From Paramecium octaurelia (Eukaryota > Ciliophora > Oligohymenophorea > Peniculida > Parameciidae): 64,000 nucleotides of DNA. The notes beneath the pieces were generated by a model. That model was not told where the DNA came from, did not search any database, and worked only from the letters and a program-made list of their open reading frames with translations. The stretch is from positions 188,555 to 252,554 of the forward strand of contig CAJJDP010000147.1 of the NCBI GenBank assembly GCA_905182995.1, read 5' to 3'. Of this stretch, positions 38,729 to 51,357 are shown piece by piece. Each line of letters opens with the position of its first letter. Within the stretch, counting starts at the first letter, position 1. A program made the position numbers and the translations under genes.

Positions 38729-40075
38729 ATGCTCTGTAGTTTAATTTATATGAGCTTAGTGTTTGCGGTATATTTATCAGCAACATCGACTGGTCTAAAT
38801 GTAATGACCCAGATTTTCGAGTAGAAAGGCTTCGATTATTTGGGTAACATTTCGATTTTCACTATCTTCTTATTTGGAATGATTGGAAACTTTGTCTGTA
38901 AATACAAATACTATTATTCTAGGCATATTATACATCAGGAAATTGCAATACCGTCATAGTTTTTTTATTCATTCCCTAGGGTATTTGCTATTTTTGATAT
39001 CTGGCTTATTGGTTTGTCATTGTGCAGATAAAGAGAATGGAATCTGCAATGATTTCTGGATCTACTTAGTGACAATTGTATCATCAGCCATGAGTGGATT
39101 CACATCCTCTGGTCTGTTTATAACACAGAATGATTACGTCGCGTAATTGAGTAAGTATTCCAAAAAAGCTGGATTATATTACGGTATTGCTTGGGCAGTT
39201 CTATAATTATCCTAAGTCATAGGTAGTTTATATTCTGCCTTTGTGATTGTTCAAATAAAGCAATTCTATTTTTACTGTCTGATGGTCGCTGTGGCAACTT
39301 TTGGTTCCTTATCTTTTCTTTTGGTACCGTAACCGAAGCAACATGCCCACAGTGTTGTTTAACTACAGGAAGATGGGTAAGAAGTCGCGGATACTTAGGA
39401 ATTGAATAAGTTGAATCCAATTTCTGTCATTTTGACTATGAAAGAATTTAGAGTAAAATGCTTTATTTTTCCAATGATGATCACTGGGTGTCTTTTGAGT
39501 TTTCAATGGAATGTTATGCATTATGTCATTGAAAATTCTATTGACACCTAATCGCTTAGTGATGAAGAGATCACCAAATATACTCTATTAGTTATGACAG
39601 TCTTAGGGTGTTGTGAAGTCTTGGGAGGAGTATAATATTATTCCTATTTATAGATATTCATAGGGGTATTCAACACTTATACACCTAAATACACAAGCCA
39701 GCTATTGCAATTTCATTTAATATCCATAGCCTTGTTATTGGCTATAATTAACACCTACGAATAGAAATACGGGATATGTTTTTTAATAGCCATTCTTTGG
39801 GGATTGGTTGATTGTGGTACTACGTCTACTTTGTTGGCCATAATTGCATAGGATTGGAATGATCAAATCCAATATTTTGGTCTCTTTAACTTTTTATAGT
39901 GTTGTGGAGGGATGATATCTACTGTTGTTTCGATAATATTAGCATGTATTTATATATATGTATGTTCAATTATCTAGAATAACCTATAGAATGGTCGATA
40001 TTCTTCTTGTTGGCGTGTGTGTGTGTCAGTAAGTTTAGTATATCTTGTTACTAAAAATTGTACATAAAACAATGA
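38729..40075 (+). CDS. UNC93-like major facilitator transporter
   Basis: 429 residues after two introns (25 and 32 nt). About eleven transmembrane helices can be seen, among them ISIFTIFLFGMIGNFV, IYLVTIVSSAMSGFTSSGLF, YYGIAWAVLQLSQVIGSLY and ICFLIAILWGLVDCGTTSTL. The Gly-rich motif with FITQNDYVAQLS after the fourth helix and WGLVDCG late in the protein fit the UNC93 branch of the MFS. A hydrophilic loop of about 40 residues divides the halves. Family members regulate ion channels or membrane trafficking; the substrate here is unknown. It converges on the redox gene with 30 bases between stops. Confidence 0.85.
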
Positions 40076-40105
40076 AATTTGTAAATATATCTAAATATAA
40101 AATAA

Positions 40106-42561
40106 TCAAAGAACAGTTATGTTATTAACTCCCACATCTCTTAAGATTTTCTCGGTTGTAGTATTCATAGTTGGTGGTCCACAGATAAAGAAGTTGGATA
40201 CAGAGTTGAAATCGCCAAGGAATGACTTCAAAATCTAGGCATTGAATCTTTGGGGGATGATCTCGCATTCTTTTAATTTAAAGTTTCCTTTGACTATCAT
40301 TTTGAAATTGGGTGTGTCCAATTGGTTTTGTAATGATAACAGAGTAAAATAGATGTCTTTTCCAATCTAAGAATAATGAATAAGATAGATACCAAATCAT
40401 CTGCTGAGTTGACAGCTAGGAATAGAGTGATTTTGAAATTTTTAATTACTCCTGGGTTCATAAATTACACAGCATCTTGACCGAACTATTTATATAGTAT
40501 ATTATGGTAGGTCATTTTGAGTTGATATTCAAGTATGTCTAAGAAAGGGAACAATCCAGTGCCACCTGCGATGAACACTAAATGATTGCCATTTTCAATG
40601 GTGAAATTATTTCCATAAGGTCCTTGAATAAGATACTGTCCATTGCGATTGTCATCATGAATGAAAGAGGAGAATCCATTTTTTGATTGATACTTCTTAA
40701 TTATTAAGGGTAATTCGGATAAGTATTCTTCTTCCTTTGGTACTTCCTTCTGTATGGTTTGCAAAGAGAGAATCTTTTTAAAGAGTTCTGAAATATCTTT
40801 TCTATATTTGATTCTTTGCTAAGTCATACTCAAGACCATGGTGTATTATCTTGAAGAAACATCAGAGTCCTCCTATGATTTTATCACAAAGTATTGGCCA
40901 AATGTTTGGAGACCAGATAGAGTATTTTTGAATTGATACTTTTCATTAACAAATCCAAAGTAAGCAACTTAATCAGTATAGGGATTGACTGTATTCAATG
41001 TCCATGTTTCGTCTAATTATTTGACTACTCTTCTATTAGCTTTATTGACAAAGAATTCTGGATCTTGAATTACATAGACTCCAGTAACGTATTATTCCAA
41101 TATTTTGAGAGTGTAGATGCTGTGTTTATAGGGTTGAAGTTTGAGTTAATCAAGAGTGTAAGCTCCTAAAACATATCGAGTAACATCTTGGCCTTAAATC
41201 AGTTTCCAAATATAATTGCCTCCTGGATGAATCATTTATGACAAATCAACAACTTGGTTCTTATAGATACACCATAATTTAGAAGATTTCTTTTCGAAAC
41301 TGTCATCATGCTGACTATTGTTGATATCCAATAAGGGATTTTGACCCTCTTCATACACTTTATTGGAATGCGAGTCTTTTCCAGTCATGACTACACTAAC
41401 CAAACTACCCTTTTGATACAGGATTTCTAATATGAGACGAGTAGTGAAAACTGCTCCCAAAATCAACATGAGACGAATGTCGTTGTCCATGAAGAGTCCG
41501 GCTATGATTTGCAATTTGCCTAGTGTGTATACAACATTGCCTAAGATAGCGTGAATGGAGGGCTTGACTGAGACCTTTTGGTTAATCTTCAATGAACTTA
41601 ACATTAAATTATAGAGAACGCCTCCAATGCTTTATGCAATCATAAATATTGCCACTATCATAAAAATGATAATATGGAATTGATTTTTAATGGATTATTC
41701 CTTAAAGTTGCTCCATTCCAAAACAGCCCAATCTGTACTCAACATCATCATGGCTGTGGTGATTGAACTTGTCACTATTAATATGAACAAGAACCCATGG
41801 AGATATGTTCGATATCCCCAAGTCTTGTAATATCGACCGACTATTATAGCAACATCACTGGCTATGCCCCAACAGGCAAAGTTTGTCCATTTGTGAATGT
41901 AATAAGTGTTGTCTCCATCCACTATGATGACATCGTTACTTCCTCCATCATCAGTGAAATTTAGTACCACAGCTCCTCTATTCACATTCCCATGATTTGA
42001 CACTGTGAAATTAGCCTCGGTTTTACCATGAGCCCATATGAATTCCACTGCTTCTCCCTCCACTAAGGGTTTGTCATGTTGGTCGCCTAACATTGTTAGA
42101 TTTATATTGATACCTGTTGTAGCCGATCTCTTGAACTTCACACCTGTTTTGCCATCCTTATTGTAGTAGTAACCCAAGAGTTATATATCTTCTGTCCCTC
42201 CTTCGGAAACATCAGTTGGAGGTCTTCCATGTTTCACACAATACGAATCATTAACAGTTATCGCATTCTCGTAAACCTCAAATACCCATAAATCTGCATC
42301 TGACATGCTTTTTCCGAGTCCCAACGAAAAATAGCTAATTTTGTCTATTTCTATGAACATTATCACTTCCTTCTTATCTTCGCTAAACTCAAAGTAAAAA
42401 TCGAAATGAGTGTCTACGGAATATTGATTTACTCAGTTACCGCTGTCAGAGATCTTAGCATGAGTTCTTGGTTTTGCAATGTCATTACTTGGGTCATGGT
42501 AATAAAATCTATTCTAACAGAGTATCAAATCAACGAGACCTAGAATGAAAAGGCTTATCAT
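40106..42561 (-). CDS. DOMON-cytochrome b561-cytochrome b5-flavin reductase
   Basis: Predicted transmembrane electron carrier with four redox modules in one 800-residue chain (two introns, 27 and 26 nt). Order: signal peptide MISLFILGLVDLILC; DOMON domain (about 20-190, FYFEFSEDKKEVIMFIEID, LGKSMSDADLWVF); b561 membrane domain with TRTYLHGFLF-like and KPSIHAILGNVVYTLGKLQ histidines; a cytochrome b5-like domain with HPGG (KNQVVDLSQMIHPGGNYIW, GQDVTRYVLGAY); then an FNR-type reductase with FAD motif SRQYTMVLS, Gly-rich QGPYGNNF, NAD motif FIAGGTGLFPFLDIL and CGPP near the end. Electrons probably run NAD(P)H to FAD to b5 to b561 to the outer DOMON heme. Ferric reduction is a possible job. Confidence 0.92.
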
Positions 42562-42749
42562 CTTAAAATAATATATGTGAAAACAAAGTCCCTCATTTTT
42601 TATATTATATCTGATGATGTAATTTATTACATTTTTTTGAAATTGTATAATTTTATTTTAGAAAATTATTTTGTAATCTTACTTTATATACAATTAATTA
42701 CAATCAGATTATTTTTAATTTTATGCGAATTCTTTCATTAAATAAATTT

Positions 42750-43711
42750 ATGTATTAGAAGATTAAAAAAAACAAATAAAAACCAATCCAATACTAAAAT
42801 TTAAATCCCTTTAAAGAAACAGAAAAAAAATACAAATTCTATGCTGGTCTCCAAACAGATTTCAGTGAACTCATCGATCTCAACAATCTAAATGAACAAT
42901 AAATGGAACAACAAGGAATTCATAAAAATGGCTCCGTCTATAGATTCGATTACCCTCAAGGAGTCATCCTAGTCAAGGGTTTCCTCAATCTAGACGATTA
43001 AATTCGCATCTCCAAATTGTGCATGAATGATTACATCAATCAACCCTACAGAACGAATCTCTTCATCTACAAAGAAGACGAGAACTTCGACAAATTCATA
43101 GTCCACGATGATTAAAAATACCACTTCAATAATAAAATCAGATGGGCAAATGTTGGCTATCAATATGATTGGAACAATAGGTAACATTTCATTTAAATTT
43201 AGACATTATCCTCAAGAAAAAACACAAGTGCCTGATCCAATACAAGAAATCTCACAAAGAGCCAACAACTTCTTATAATTGCAAAATCACTATCAAAGTG
43301 AATCAGTCATTATCAACTTCTATCAATCTCATGATTACATGACAGGACATTTAGATGATGCCGAACTAGATCAAGATTCTCCTATCTACTCCTTTAGTTT
43401 TGGATTGTCAAGTGTTTTCGTCATAGGAGGACCAACCAAAGATGAAAAACCTATTGCAATCAAGTTGGACTCTGGAGATTTACTAGTTATGAGTGGTCAT
43501 GCTAGGAGATGCTATCACGGAGTACCCAGAATCCTTGCAAATTCATTTCATCCTATATAGTATTCTCTCTCATCATACAATTAGAAACCCCTTCCCGTAA
43601 TCACAACTTGATGCTAATTTAAATACTGATTTTCATGTTTTTAATTACTTATCCGAACACAGAATTAATATCAACACAAGATAAGTGTACAAGCCACAAG
43701 TAGAATAATGA
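42750..43711 (+). CDS. AlkB-like 2-oxoglutarate/Fe(II) dioxygenase (ALKBH1 type)
   Basis: Demethylates nucleic acids (tRNA or DNA in ALKBH1 relatives). 304 residues after introns of 22 nt and 25 nt. Key residues are visible: HLDDAE supplies the iron-binding His and Asp, SGHARRCYHGVPRI supplies the second His, and RININTRQV supplies the 2-oxoglutarate Arg and substrate Arg. The N-terminal part (RWANVGYQYDWNNRHYPQEK) matches the ALKBH1 nucleotide-recognition lid. Without the last intron (GTATTCTCTCTC...ATTAG) the RININTRQ end is lost, so the intron is well supported. Confidence 0.93.
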
Positions 43712-43930
43712 AATATTAATGTGTAATTATGAATGAAGACTAATTGTAAATAATCATCTTTTATAATTTTATGTAATATATTCTCTTATATTAAATTATG
43801 TATTATCAGTATCAGTATTAGTGGATATTTTTATATCCAAGCTGATTGAATACTGGTGTTATGACAATATAAAGATTATTAGAAAGAAATTACAGGAATA
43901 TTATCTCATTGGGATGTAAATAATTACTCA

Positions 43931-46918
43931 TCAAATATACTATTAATAGTCTTTGTCTTGTTTGAGTGAATCAATCAAGAACTGATCATCAAAGAATTTC
44001 AAAATAGACACATCTTCATTCAAACCCTTTCTTCTCCTAGTTTTTATCATAAATTCTCTTGCCAAATGATTTGAAGGTGCTGGCTCTAAAGGTTTAAGCA
44101 CTATGGTTTTATCTAAAGGATCTCCTGGTAGCAATGACCAATGATCAAACACACTCAAACAGAAAGCTTATCCTGAAGTGTGTACTCTAAGATCAGTTTC
44201 AAATCCAAAGTGATCAATCGTTGGAATGTGAGCTCTCACAACTGAAAATGGTGTGCCTGGCTTTGCTTACTCAGATAAGATGTGTCCTCTTCTTCTTAAT
44301 AGAACATTGTGGATAGCAGGAATACAGTCTTGAAAACACATAATTTCTGTTAATAACATTGGTTCCATGATTTTTGGAGTTGCCATTAGGAATGAGGAAT
44401 AGCACACTCTTCTTGTTGTGGGGATTATTTATCCACCTCCTCTATAAATGGGTTCCTACATTAAATATTAATGATTACATTAGCAATGTTTGCTTCAATG
44501 ATCTTGAATTTCACATTTCTGATTGGCTCATCACACAAAGGACCTTCTCTGGTTGCCCATTAAAAACCTTAAATCATATAATCTTTGACTTCAGTTAATA
44601 ACTATTTGTTTGTTTCAGATGGTAAGGTGTCATCTATAAACACATTGGGTCCTGTTTTCTCTGGACCGAATGCCCACACAGATCTACTCTAAATTATATC
44701 CCAATTAAAATTGGATTTAAAGTATTCAGTTAATCTATTCTTAGGCCATGATAAATCAATCTCTTCATTCTCAATTCTCTCAGCCAATCCCTTATCTTAA
44801 GGAGTCAAACCTTTGTCTAATGGAGTTGCCAATGCTTTAATCTAATTAATGTTACTATTAATCTAAATACCCTATTCTTTTTATTGGGAGTATCTGCATA
44901 ACATGTTTTTGATGATGTTTCAATAACAGTTTCACAAAAACGAACTGATGGATCAGATACTTTAATTTCTATTTCTGAATACATTTTTCTTAAATCATGC
45001 ATAACACAATCCAAATATAATTCACCTGTTCCTAATAGAATATGTTCTCCAGATTCTTCCACTTTAGTTGTCAAAATAGGATAACTCTTAGTTACTTTAC
45101 GTAATCCTTCCAACATCTTAGGTAATTCACTTGGTACTAATGGTTCTATTGCAATCTTCATCGTTGCTAAAATGTTATGTTAAATAGGTCTCAAGATATC
45201 CATCTATTAAGAATCCTCTGTGATTGTAGCACTCTTGCTAATAAATTAATCAATGCCTTCAATCAACACCCAATTACCAGCAGGTACTTTATTGACTTCT
45301 ACTCTATATCTGCCTTGATAGATATAGATATTCTTGATGTTCCTTATTGCCATATCTTCTTCATCATCTATATTATATTTTTCTCCTAATAATTTAACAT
45401 TCTATCCCTTTTTAATAGTTCCACTGATCACTCTCCCCAGAGCATCAAAACTCATACAATCTGGTCTACTGTACAATTTCACAACATTTATACATAATGG
45501 CCCCTTGTGTGAACCTTGAGACGCTTGAATAAATGATTATTTTGATTTATCGCCTTAATAATATAGTTCCATCTTCTTTCTACTACCTTCTTATGAATTA
45601 GGCACTTATTCAACCAGAACATCAACTAAAGAGGATGTATTACCAAAATAAATAGAACAAACTAATTTCAATAATGGTCTGGTGTCCATTTTGAATTCAC
45701 TCTTTTTGAGAGATATGCCTTGACTCAATAGGAACGGTTCCAATTGTTCCTTGTCTTTAGAAACTACTTACCCAAATAACTTATATATGGGTTCCAAAAC
45801 AAACTCAACAAAAGTCCTTTAAGTAGCATAAGGTGACATTTTACGAACAAATTTCTTCTCTTTATTATCATAATAGATGTCTCCCCATAATAGACGAGTG
45901 AATTGTTCTGGATTTAAGAAATTGTTGTATCTCCTTGCAAAACTCTAGATTGTAAAAACAAATTAAAATAAACCTGAACCAAATATCACATTATGATTGA
46001 GAGGTGATATGATCTAATTACCCCCATTGTCGGATATAATGATGTTGACTTCATCAAGTATGTTTTTGATCTTCAAATAGGCATCTGAAGGAGGTAACTT
46101 CAACTCAATGATTAATCTATCTATCTTGTTTATCAAGACTACTATAGGCATCTTCTCCTTGACAGCTGCCTTGATTAACATTTCAGTAGTCATCATGACT
46201 CCTTCGATCACATCAACTATGAGCAACATGGCATCGCTGGCTCGTAAGGCACAACACACCTCGTCCATGAAGTTCACATGTCCAGGAGTATCATAGAGAT
46301 TAATCAAATATGACTTATCTTTGCTATTGGGTAATAATAAACTCATAGGGATCGCCTTGATGGAGATCAATCTCTATTGTTCATCTTGACGAGTATCGGT
46401 GTATCGGATGTCTTTCTACAAACTAAATTGCTTAAGATGAGTTTGTTTAACAAAGACGTCCATCATTGATGTCTTACCATGATGCAGACCGCCTACAATT
46501 GCAACATTTCTTACCAAAGCAGGATTCTTAGAAATACGACACAGAAACTCATAGTCGAAAGTAGTTTGAGGTATCTGTGTTTCTTAGATATCAAATTCCT
46601 TTGATTTTAGGGGAGCAATCATTGGCTGAGTAATGGGTTAAGCATCCTCTTCTTGCACATTGATTTCAACATCTCGACCATAGACTTGTTATGCATCTGG
46701 ATAGTATTGTTTGTCTTCATTAAGGATTACTGCAACTTATTGATTAGGTATATACACTCTCTTCAAAGATAGAAGCATTTTCTTACATTTGCTATTACAT
46801 GTTCTTGGTCATCCTCTGCTATCTATTCCTCTTCAATCTACACATTGTCTTCTTCCTCTGAATCGATTTCTGGCCCTATGTAATTTCCGAACTCATCGTA
46901 ATTATTCATGTCGTCCAT
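43931..46918 (-). CDS. EFTUD2: U5 snRNP GTPase Snu114 / EFTUD2
   Basis: Spliceosomal GTPase related to elongation factor 2 that regulates Brr2 during spliceosome activation. About 960 residues, usual length. N-terminus [20 protein letters not shown] is the Snu114-specific acidic head; next come P-loop [13 protein letters not shown], switch [14 protein letters not shown] and NKIDRL. Downstream is an EF2-like domain order with [19 protein letters not shown]. The C-terminus [20 protein letters not shown] matches Snu114, not EF2, and there is no diphthamide loop of EF2 type. Several short introns are present. In a genome full of 20-30-nt introns, the spliceosome must handle extremely small substrates. 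Confidence 0.96.
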
Positions 46919-46988
46919 AATTAATATATAATATTAAATTAAATGCATAAATTATTTTGATATTGTACTATATAGATATCCATGCAAA

Positions 46989-47517
46989 TCAGAACAAAAC
47001 AAATTGCTTTCTAACATTACCAATGATTTCATTTGGAATTACTTTCAAAACATTGAATCTTACAGTCTTTGATAATGGTCTTCATATTAATTGAATAGTA
47101 CCTGCATTGTCCACAAACAACGATATCTCCTTCCTTGACTGGTCCAAATGCTGGAGAAATGTGTACTGGTACATTTCTGTGTCTCTTTTCATATCTGTTA
47201 TATTTGGCAACATAGTGCAAATAATCTCTCCTAATAATGATGGTTCTTGTCATCTTAGTTGAAATGACGATTCCTCTATAATACATTCATTCTAAATCAT
47301 ACTTTAATATTGCTCCTCTAACACTAACATTTCCTGTGAATGGGCATTTCTTATCAATATAATGACCCTCAATTGCATCCTTTGGTACTTTGAACCCCAA
47401 ACCAACTTCTTTCCAGTATCTAACACCTTTGGATGTCTTCTTAGCTAAGAGTTTCTTGGAGTTTTAGAAAATGCCTTCTTATTTTTAGAATGCTCTTTGA
47501 TTTTGAACGTCTGCCAT
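46989..47517 (-). CDS. RPS11: Small-subunit ribosomal protein uS17 (eukaryotic S11)
   Basis: 40S ribosomal protein, 159 residues after two introns (27 nt at the ILK-GIV junction and 22 nt at the CR-PLS junction). Landmarks: [78 protein letters not shown] and [20 protein letters not shown]. The Lys/Arg-rich N-terminus has the usual eukaryotic extension with TAA/TAG glutamines (NQRAFQKQEGIFQN). It sits 70 bases upstream of the Snu114 start on the same strand. Confidence 0.96.
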
Positions 47518-48373
47518 AATATATTTTTTTTAATTAAAAGATATTAATTTTTATTCTTTAATCCTCAAATTAGAATCAATATTCTCCATATAATCCACCC
47601 ACTTTCTTCATTCTTTTGAATTTATATGGTACTCACCAGAATTTTATACATCAATAAATTATGCAAATAAAATTACACATCTCCATATAATTATTCGAAT
47701 CCAATATTAAATTCATTTTCTTATTAACCTAATCATGTACTTAATTAGTATTTAAAAATTTATTATAAATTCCAAGTAAATCTATCAAAACGTAAATATC
47801 AAAATATATATAGATAACAATTATAAGTAAAAATGTTAAGTTCCAATTTATTCAATCAAGTGATTCAATACATGAAAGATCATTTAGAAACAATACAATA
47901 TAATAATTCAGTTGACTTGTTAAATGGATTAAATAATTACAATAATATCAAATGTATAAAATTTATCTGAAGTTTTATTGGGAGTATATTATATTGACAT
48001 CTTAATCGAATGAGGATTAAGTTAACCCATAGTAAACCTAATAATAAATAACAACAATAGAGCTAAATCATTAATAGTAATACCCAATTAATAACTACTA
48101 TTGCGAATATTTGCAATATAATAGTATAATTTATTATGATTATTATTATATTAAATTAAATAATTGATTTATAAATAGAGTTTCTTGAAGAAGTTGTTCT
48201 TTTATTAGTGGTTTTGATGATTCAAGATATTAAAAATTGAGAAAATGTAGGCTGTGTGTCATATCACCAAACTCTAGATAAATGTGGAATATGGAAATAT
48301 AATATGTTTCCTTATTAAAGAAAATTGATACATCAAACAATTATATATTGAATAATAATAATACAATACTTAA
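47518..48373. other. AT-rich intergenic stretch with one doubtful small frame
   Basis: About 850 bases, the longest gene-poor gap in this part. A plus-strand frame near 47833 reads MLSSNLFNQVIQYMKDHLET for some 45-55 codons and could be a tiny gene with a 19-nt intron, but the support is too weak for a call. It contains the divergent promoters for uS17 and the PHO80-like cyclin. Confidence 0.45.
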
Positions 48374-48949
48374 ATGCAAAACTTAGGATTAACAACAGAA
48401 TTGAGCTACGAATAATAACATGAATTATACAATTAGCAAATCGCTGATAACAAATAATTGTCAAGTGCTATGGCTTATTTGCTAATGGATTTATGTGAGG
48501 AAGGTGACAATGATGCTAATAGCACTTAAGAACTTGAAGCTTTTAATAGTTCTAAGATTCCCTCTATTTCTATTTATGATTACCTCTGCAGAATCTTAAA
48601 GCAAGCTTAATGTTCCTAGGAATGCTTGATAATGGGTTTGATATTCATTGATAAATTGTCATAAAAATGGGGAAGAATAGTATTAAAATCAATTAATGTC
48701 CATCGGTAATGCATTATAATTAATAAGAGATTGTACGTTGTGGCAGTCATGTTATCAGCAAAGTTTTACGATGATAGATTCTTTCAAAATTCATATTATG
48801 CAAAGGTAGCTGGGATTTCACATGAGGAATTCAACCATTTGGAAAGAGTCTTGGTTTTCTTATTGGACTTTAAATTGATCATAGATCCATTACTCTACTT
48901 CACCTATCGTTAAAGAATAATTACTAATTACTTTGACAACCCAGATTGA
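48374..48949 (+). CDS. PHO80/P-type cyclin
   Basis: 183 residues after one 24-nt intron. The PHO80-like signature is complete: SIYDYLCRILKQAQCSQECL, IMGLIFIDKLSQKWGRIVLK, SINVHRLYVVAVMLSAKFYD, DRFFQNSYYAKVAGISHEEF, NHLERVLVFLLDFKLIIDP. Such cyclins pair with PHO85/CDK5-like kinases in nutrient or phosphate signalling and in morphogenesis. It is a different class from the mitotic-like cyclin at 21902. The intron lies in the conserved NVHR-LYVV segment and its acceptor is AAGAG, less usual than TAG. Confidence 0.93.
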
Positions 48950-49511
48950 ATATAAATTTAATTAATTTAATGTTATTAATTTATAATTTATAATTTATTC
49001 AATACGATGATATTGATTACTATAAACATTCTAAAAATAAGTGAACATTCAACAACCTCTAATTTGTTATTTGGCCAAGGAAATATATCAATAAAGTGGT
49101 TTTGTTCATTACTTCAATGGCAAAAGCTAAAACGGTTCTCTTTTGAAAAAACGATATCACACCTAGATGATTCATACATTTGGGACTTTCTAAAATTCAA
49201 ACTTCATTTTATCTATTGAAACACAAAGGCGAATCCACAATGGGTAATAATGAAAAATGAAATCAAAAATGGATAATAATTAAGCAAATAAATAAACAAA
49301 CTCCAATAAAGTTTGAAATATTTGAGTATATATATGATTGTCAGTTGATTAATGATGAGTAGGAGATGAGTTACAAAGTGATCACAGAATTGAATTAATA
49401 GCTAAAGAATTATTCCATTTGTGTTTTATATTAATATTTATGGGGAATAATCTTTGTCATTAAACAGGGGAGAGATCATCTCAATTTCCTTAACAGCTAC
49501 TTAAATAGGAT

Positions 49512-50198
49512 ATGGGGAACTGTGAAATTGTGTTGACAGCAGGTCATGTAGAGAATGAGGATGTAGAATGCTTGGTAATTCCAACTGATTCCGAATACTC
49601 GAATATTAAGCAGAGTGATAAGCCATCCTTCACATAATTAAATGGGAAATGCGTGTTTGTGGCAGCTAGGAAGAGTATCATTAAATATCTAGGATTTAAG
49701 AATAGAAAAATTAGATTTTGGCTGTTGTTATTGATAAGGAGATTGTATTGAATAGTGACAAAAGTGATGATGAAAAATAAACCATATATGGAGCAGTTTA
49801 GGAGGCGTTAAAAATAGTATTTGATAATTCCTAACGATTCTTAAGGCAGAGCAAAAGTAAATGAAATCTATTGGGTTTCCAGTGTTTGAATCGAAAGATA
49901 ATACCACATCAGCAACTATTATGTTGATGGCCATTAAGCTAAGTGTGACAGAGTAAAAAATTAAGTCATTAAAAAGAATAGTAATTACATTAGATGTATA
50001 AATAAATACTATAAATAAAACAAGCATATTGAATAGGTGAGTAGTTTTAAATGGGTGTTTTAATAAGTATTTCGAGGAAACCAGCAAATGGCAAATTCAA
50101 GAACATACTCAAATTCAATTATGGATCAAATGGAATCAATATCAATTGATGTCGTTAAACCCAAGCAAATCAGTACTACTAAGGAGGTAAAACCGTGA
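49512..50198 (+). CDS. Macro-domain-like protein
   Basis: Three introns (26, 29 and 41 nt) give 196 residues from MGNCEIVLTAGHVENEDVEC. The order EIVLTAGHVENEDVECLVIP, QILAVVIDKEIVL, IYGAVQEALKIAEQKQMKSI, GFPVFES and RIVITLDV resembles a macro (ADP-ribose-binding) fold: an opening strand with a GDIT-like turn, a later helix and a KSIGFP strand. The usual phosphate loop glycines are not obvious, so binding may be lost. An upstream exon from about 49368 (MSYKVITELNQQLKNYSI) joined by a 47-nt intron is possible, so the start is uncertain. The rest of 48950-49511 shows no other gene. Confidence 0.6.
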
Positions 50199-50357
50199 GA
50201 GAACAGCATAATTCATAAGTAACAAATTGATTTATATTATTTTTATTAAATTTAAATATTTTACTTATGCCATCAAAATTAATCTTGATGTTAATAGAAT
50301 AAAATTCTATATTTGAATTCATATAGTAATTAATAAAATATTAAAAAAAATAATTCT

Positions 50358-51200
50358 ATGAGCAGAAACAGAACGAATGGCCCTGGTAGACCTCAAAAAC
50401 CAAAGGAGGATGAGTAAGAGATCTTTTTAGATAACAATTACATTGCTACCAATTAGTTAGCATTGAAATTGATGGAAATCTTCTCGTAGTTTGCTACTTA
50501 TAGATTATTAACAAAAACAGGACCTAATAAGGAGAGAAACAATGATTAAATTAAATTGAGGAGGAAGAATGTTGAGAAAGTGCAATCAAAGCTTAGAGAA
50601 CAGCTTAAAATTTAAGAGGATTACACTTTCTTCTTAAAAGACTTGGATAGCTGTACTCTTCAATATGACATCGCCAATGATTAGTTGGTTGATCTCAATA
50701 AATTTAAACTAAATAAGGATGAGTTCAAAGATTTGAATATAAAAGATTCTGTACTAAAGAGCATTGAACTAGTGAGTAATTAATTAAATCCTGAGCTCTA
50801 AATCTTTTTGATTGAGTTTGTCAAATAGTATAGTCTACAACAGGATGATGAAGATGAATTTAAGAAAGGATTTTTGAATTATATTTTAACTAACTAACAT
50901 AAATATTAGGAAGTTATCAATTGGAGTAAATTATATGATATGGCATATGATGAAAAATTGGAATTATTAAAATTATAGGTTGTATCATTCAAAGAGAAGT
51001 ATATGGTTTATGAATAGAATCCAACTAAGAAGTATAAAGTGATTGAAAAGAGAGAAACCTAATTGAAACAAGACCAATCTTAAATCTAAAAATTAGAAAA
51101 TTACAAGGGAAATCACAAGTCCTTATAATTATTTATAAATGACATAGCAGACACTCTAAAAGAGTTTTGGTTGTAAAGTGATTAGGAATCAAAAACTTGA
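50358..51200 (+). CDS. Charged helical protein, unknown
   Basis: A single-exon, 280-residue frame starting MSRNRTNGPGRPQKPKEDE. After a short polar head it is almost entirely helical and charged, with KLRRKNVEKVQSKLREQLKI and EYKQ-type stretches and a negatively charged middle (QDDEDEFKKGF). The Gly/Pro/Arg-rich start could bind nucleic acid, but I recognise no domain. Confidence 0.65.
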
Positions 51201-51357
51201 GTTATTTCTTAAGATATTTATAAATTATAGTTCTATTTATGAAAGAATCCAAATTAGTATACATTTTTGAGTTTTCCTTGTTATCTTCCTATTCTCAAAC
51301 TTGTTTTTCTATTCTGCCTTATATTTAAAAAGGAATATAACATCGAAATTAATAATA

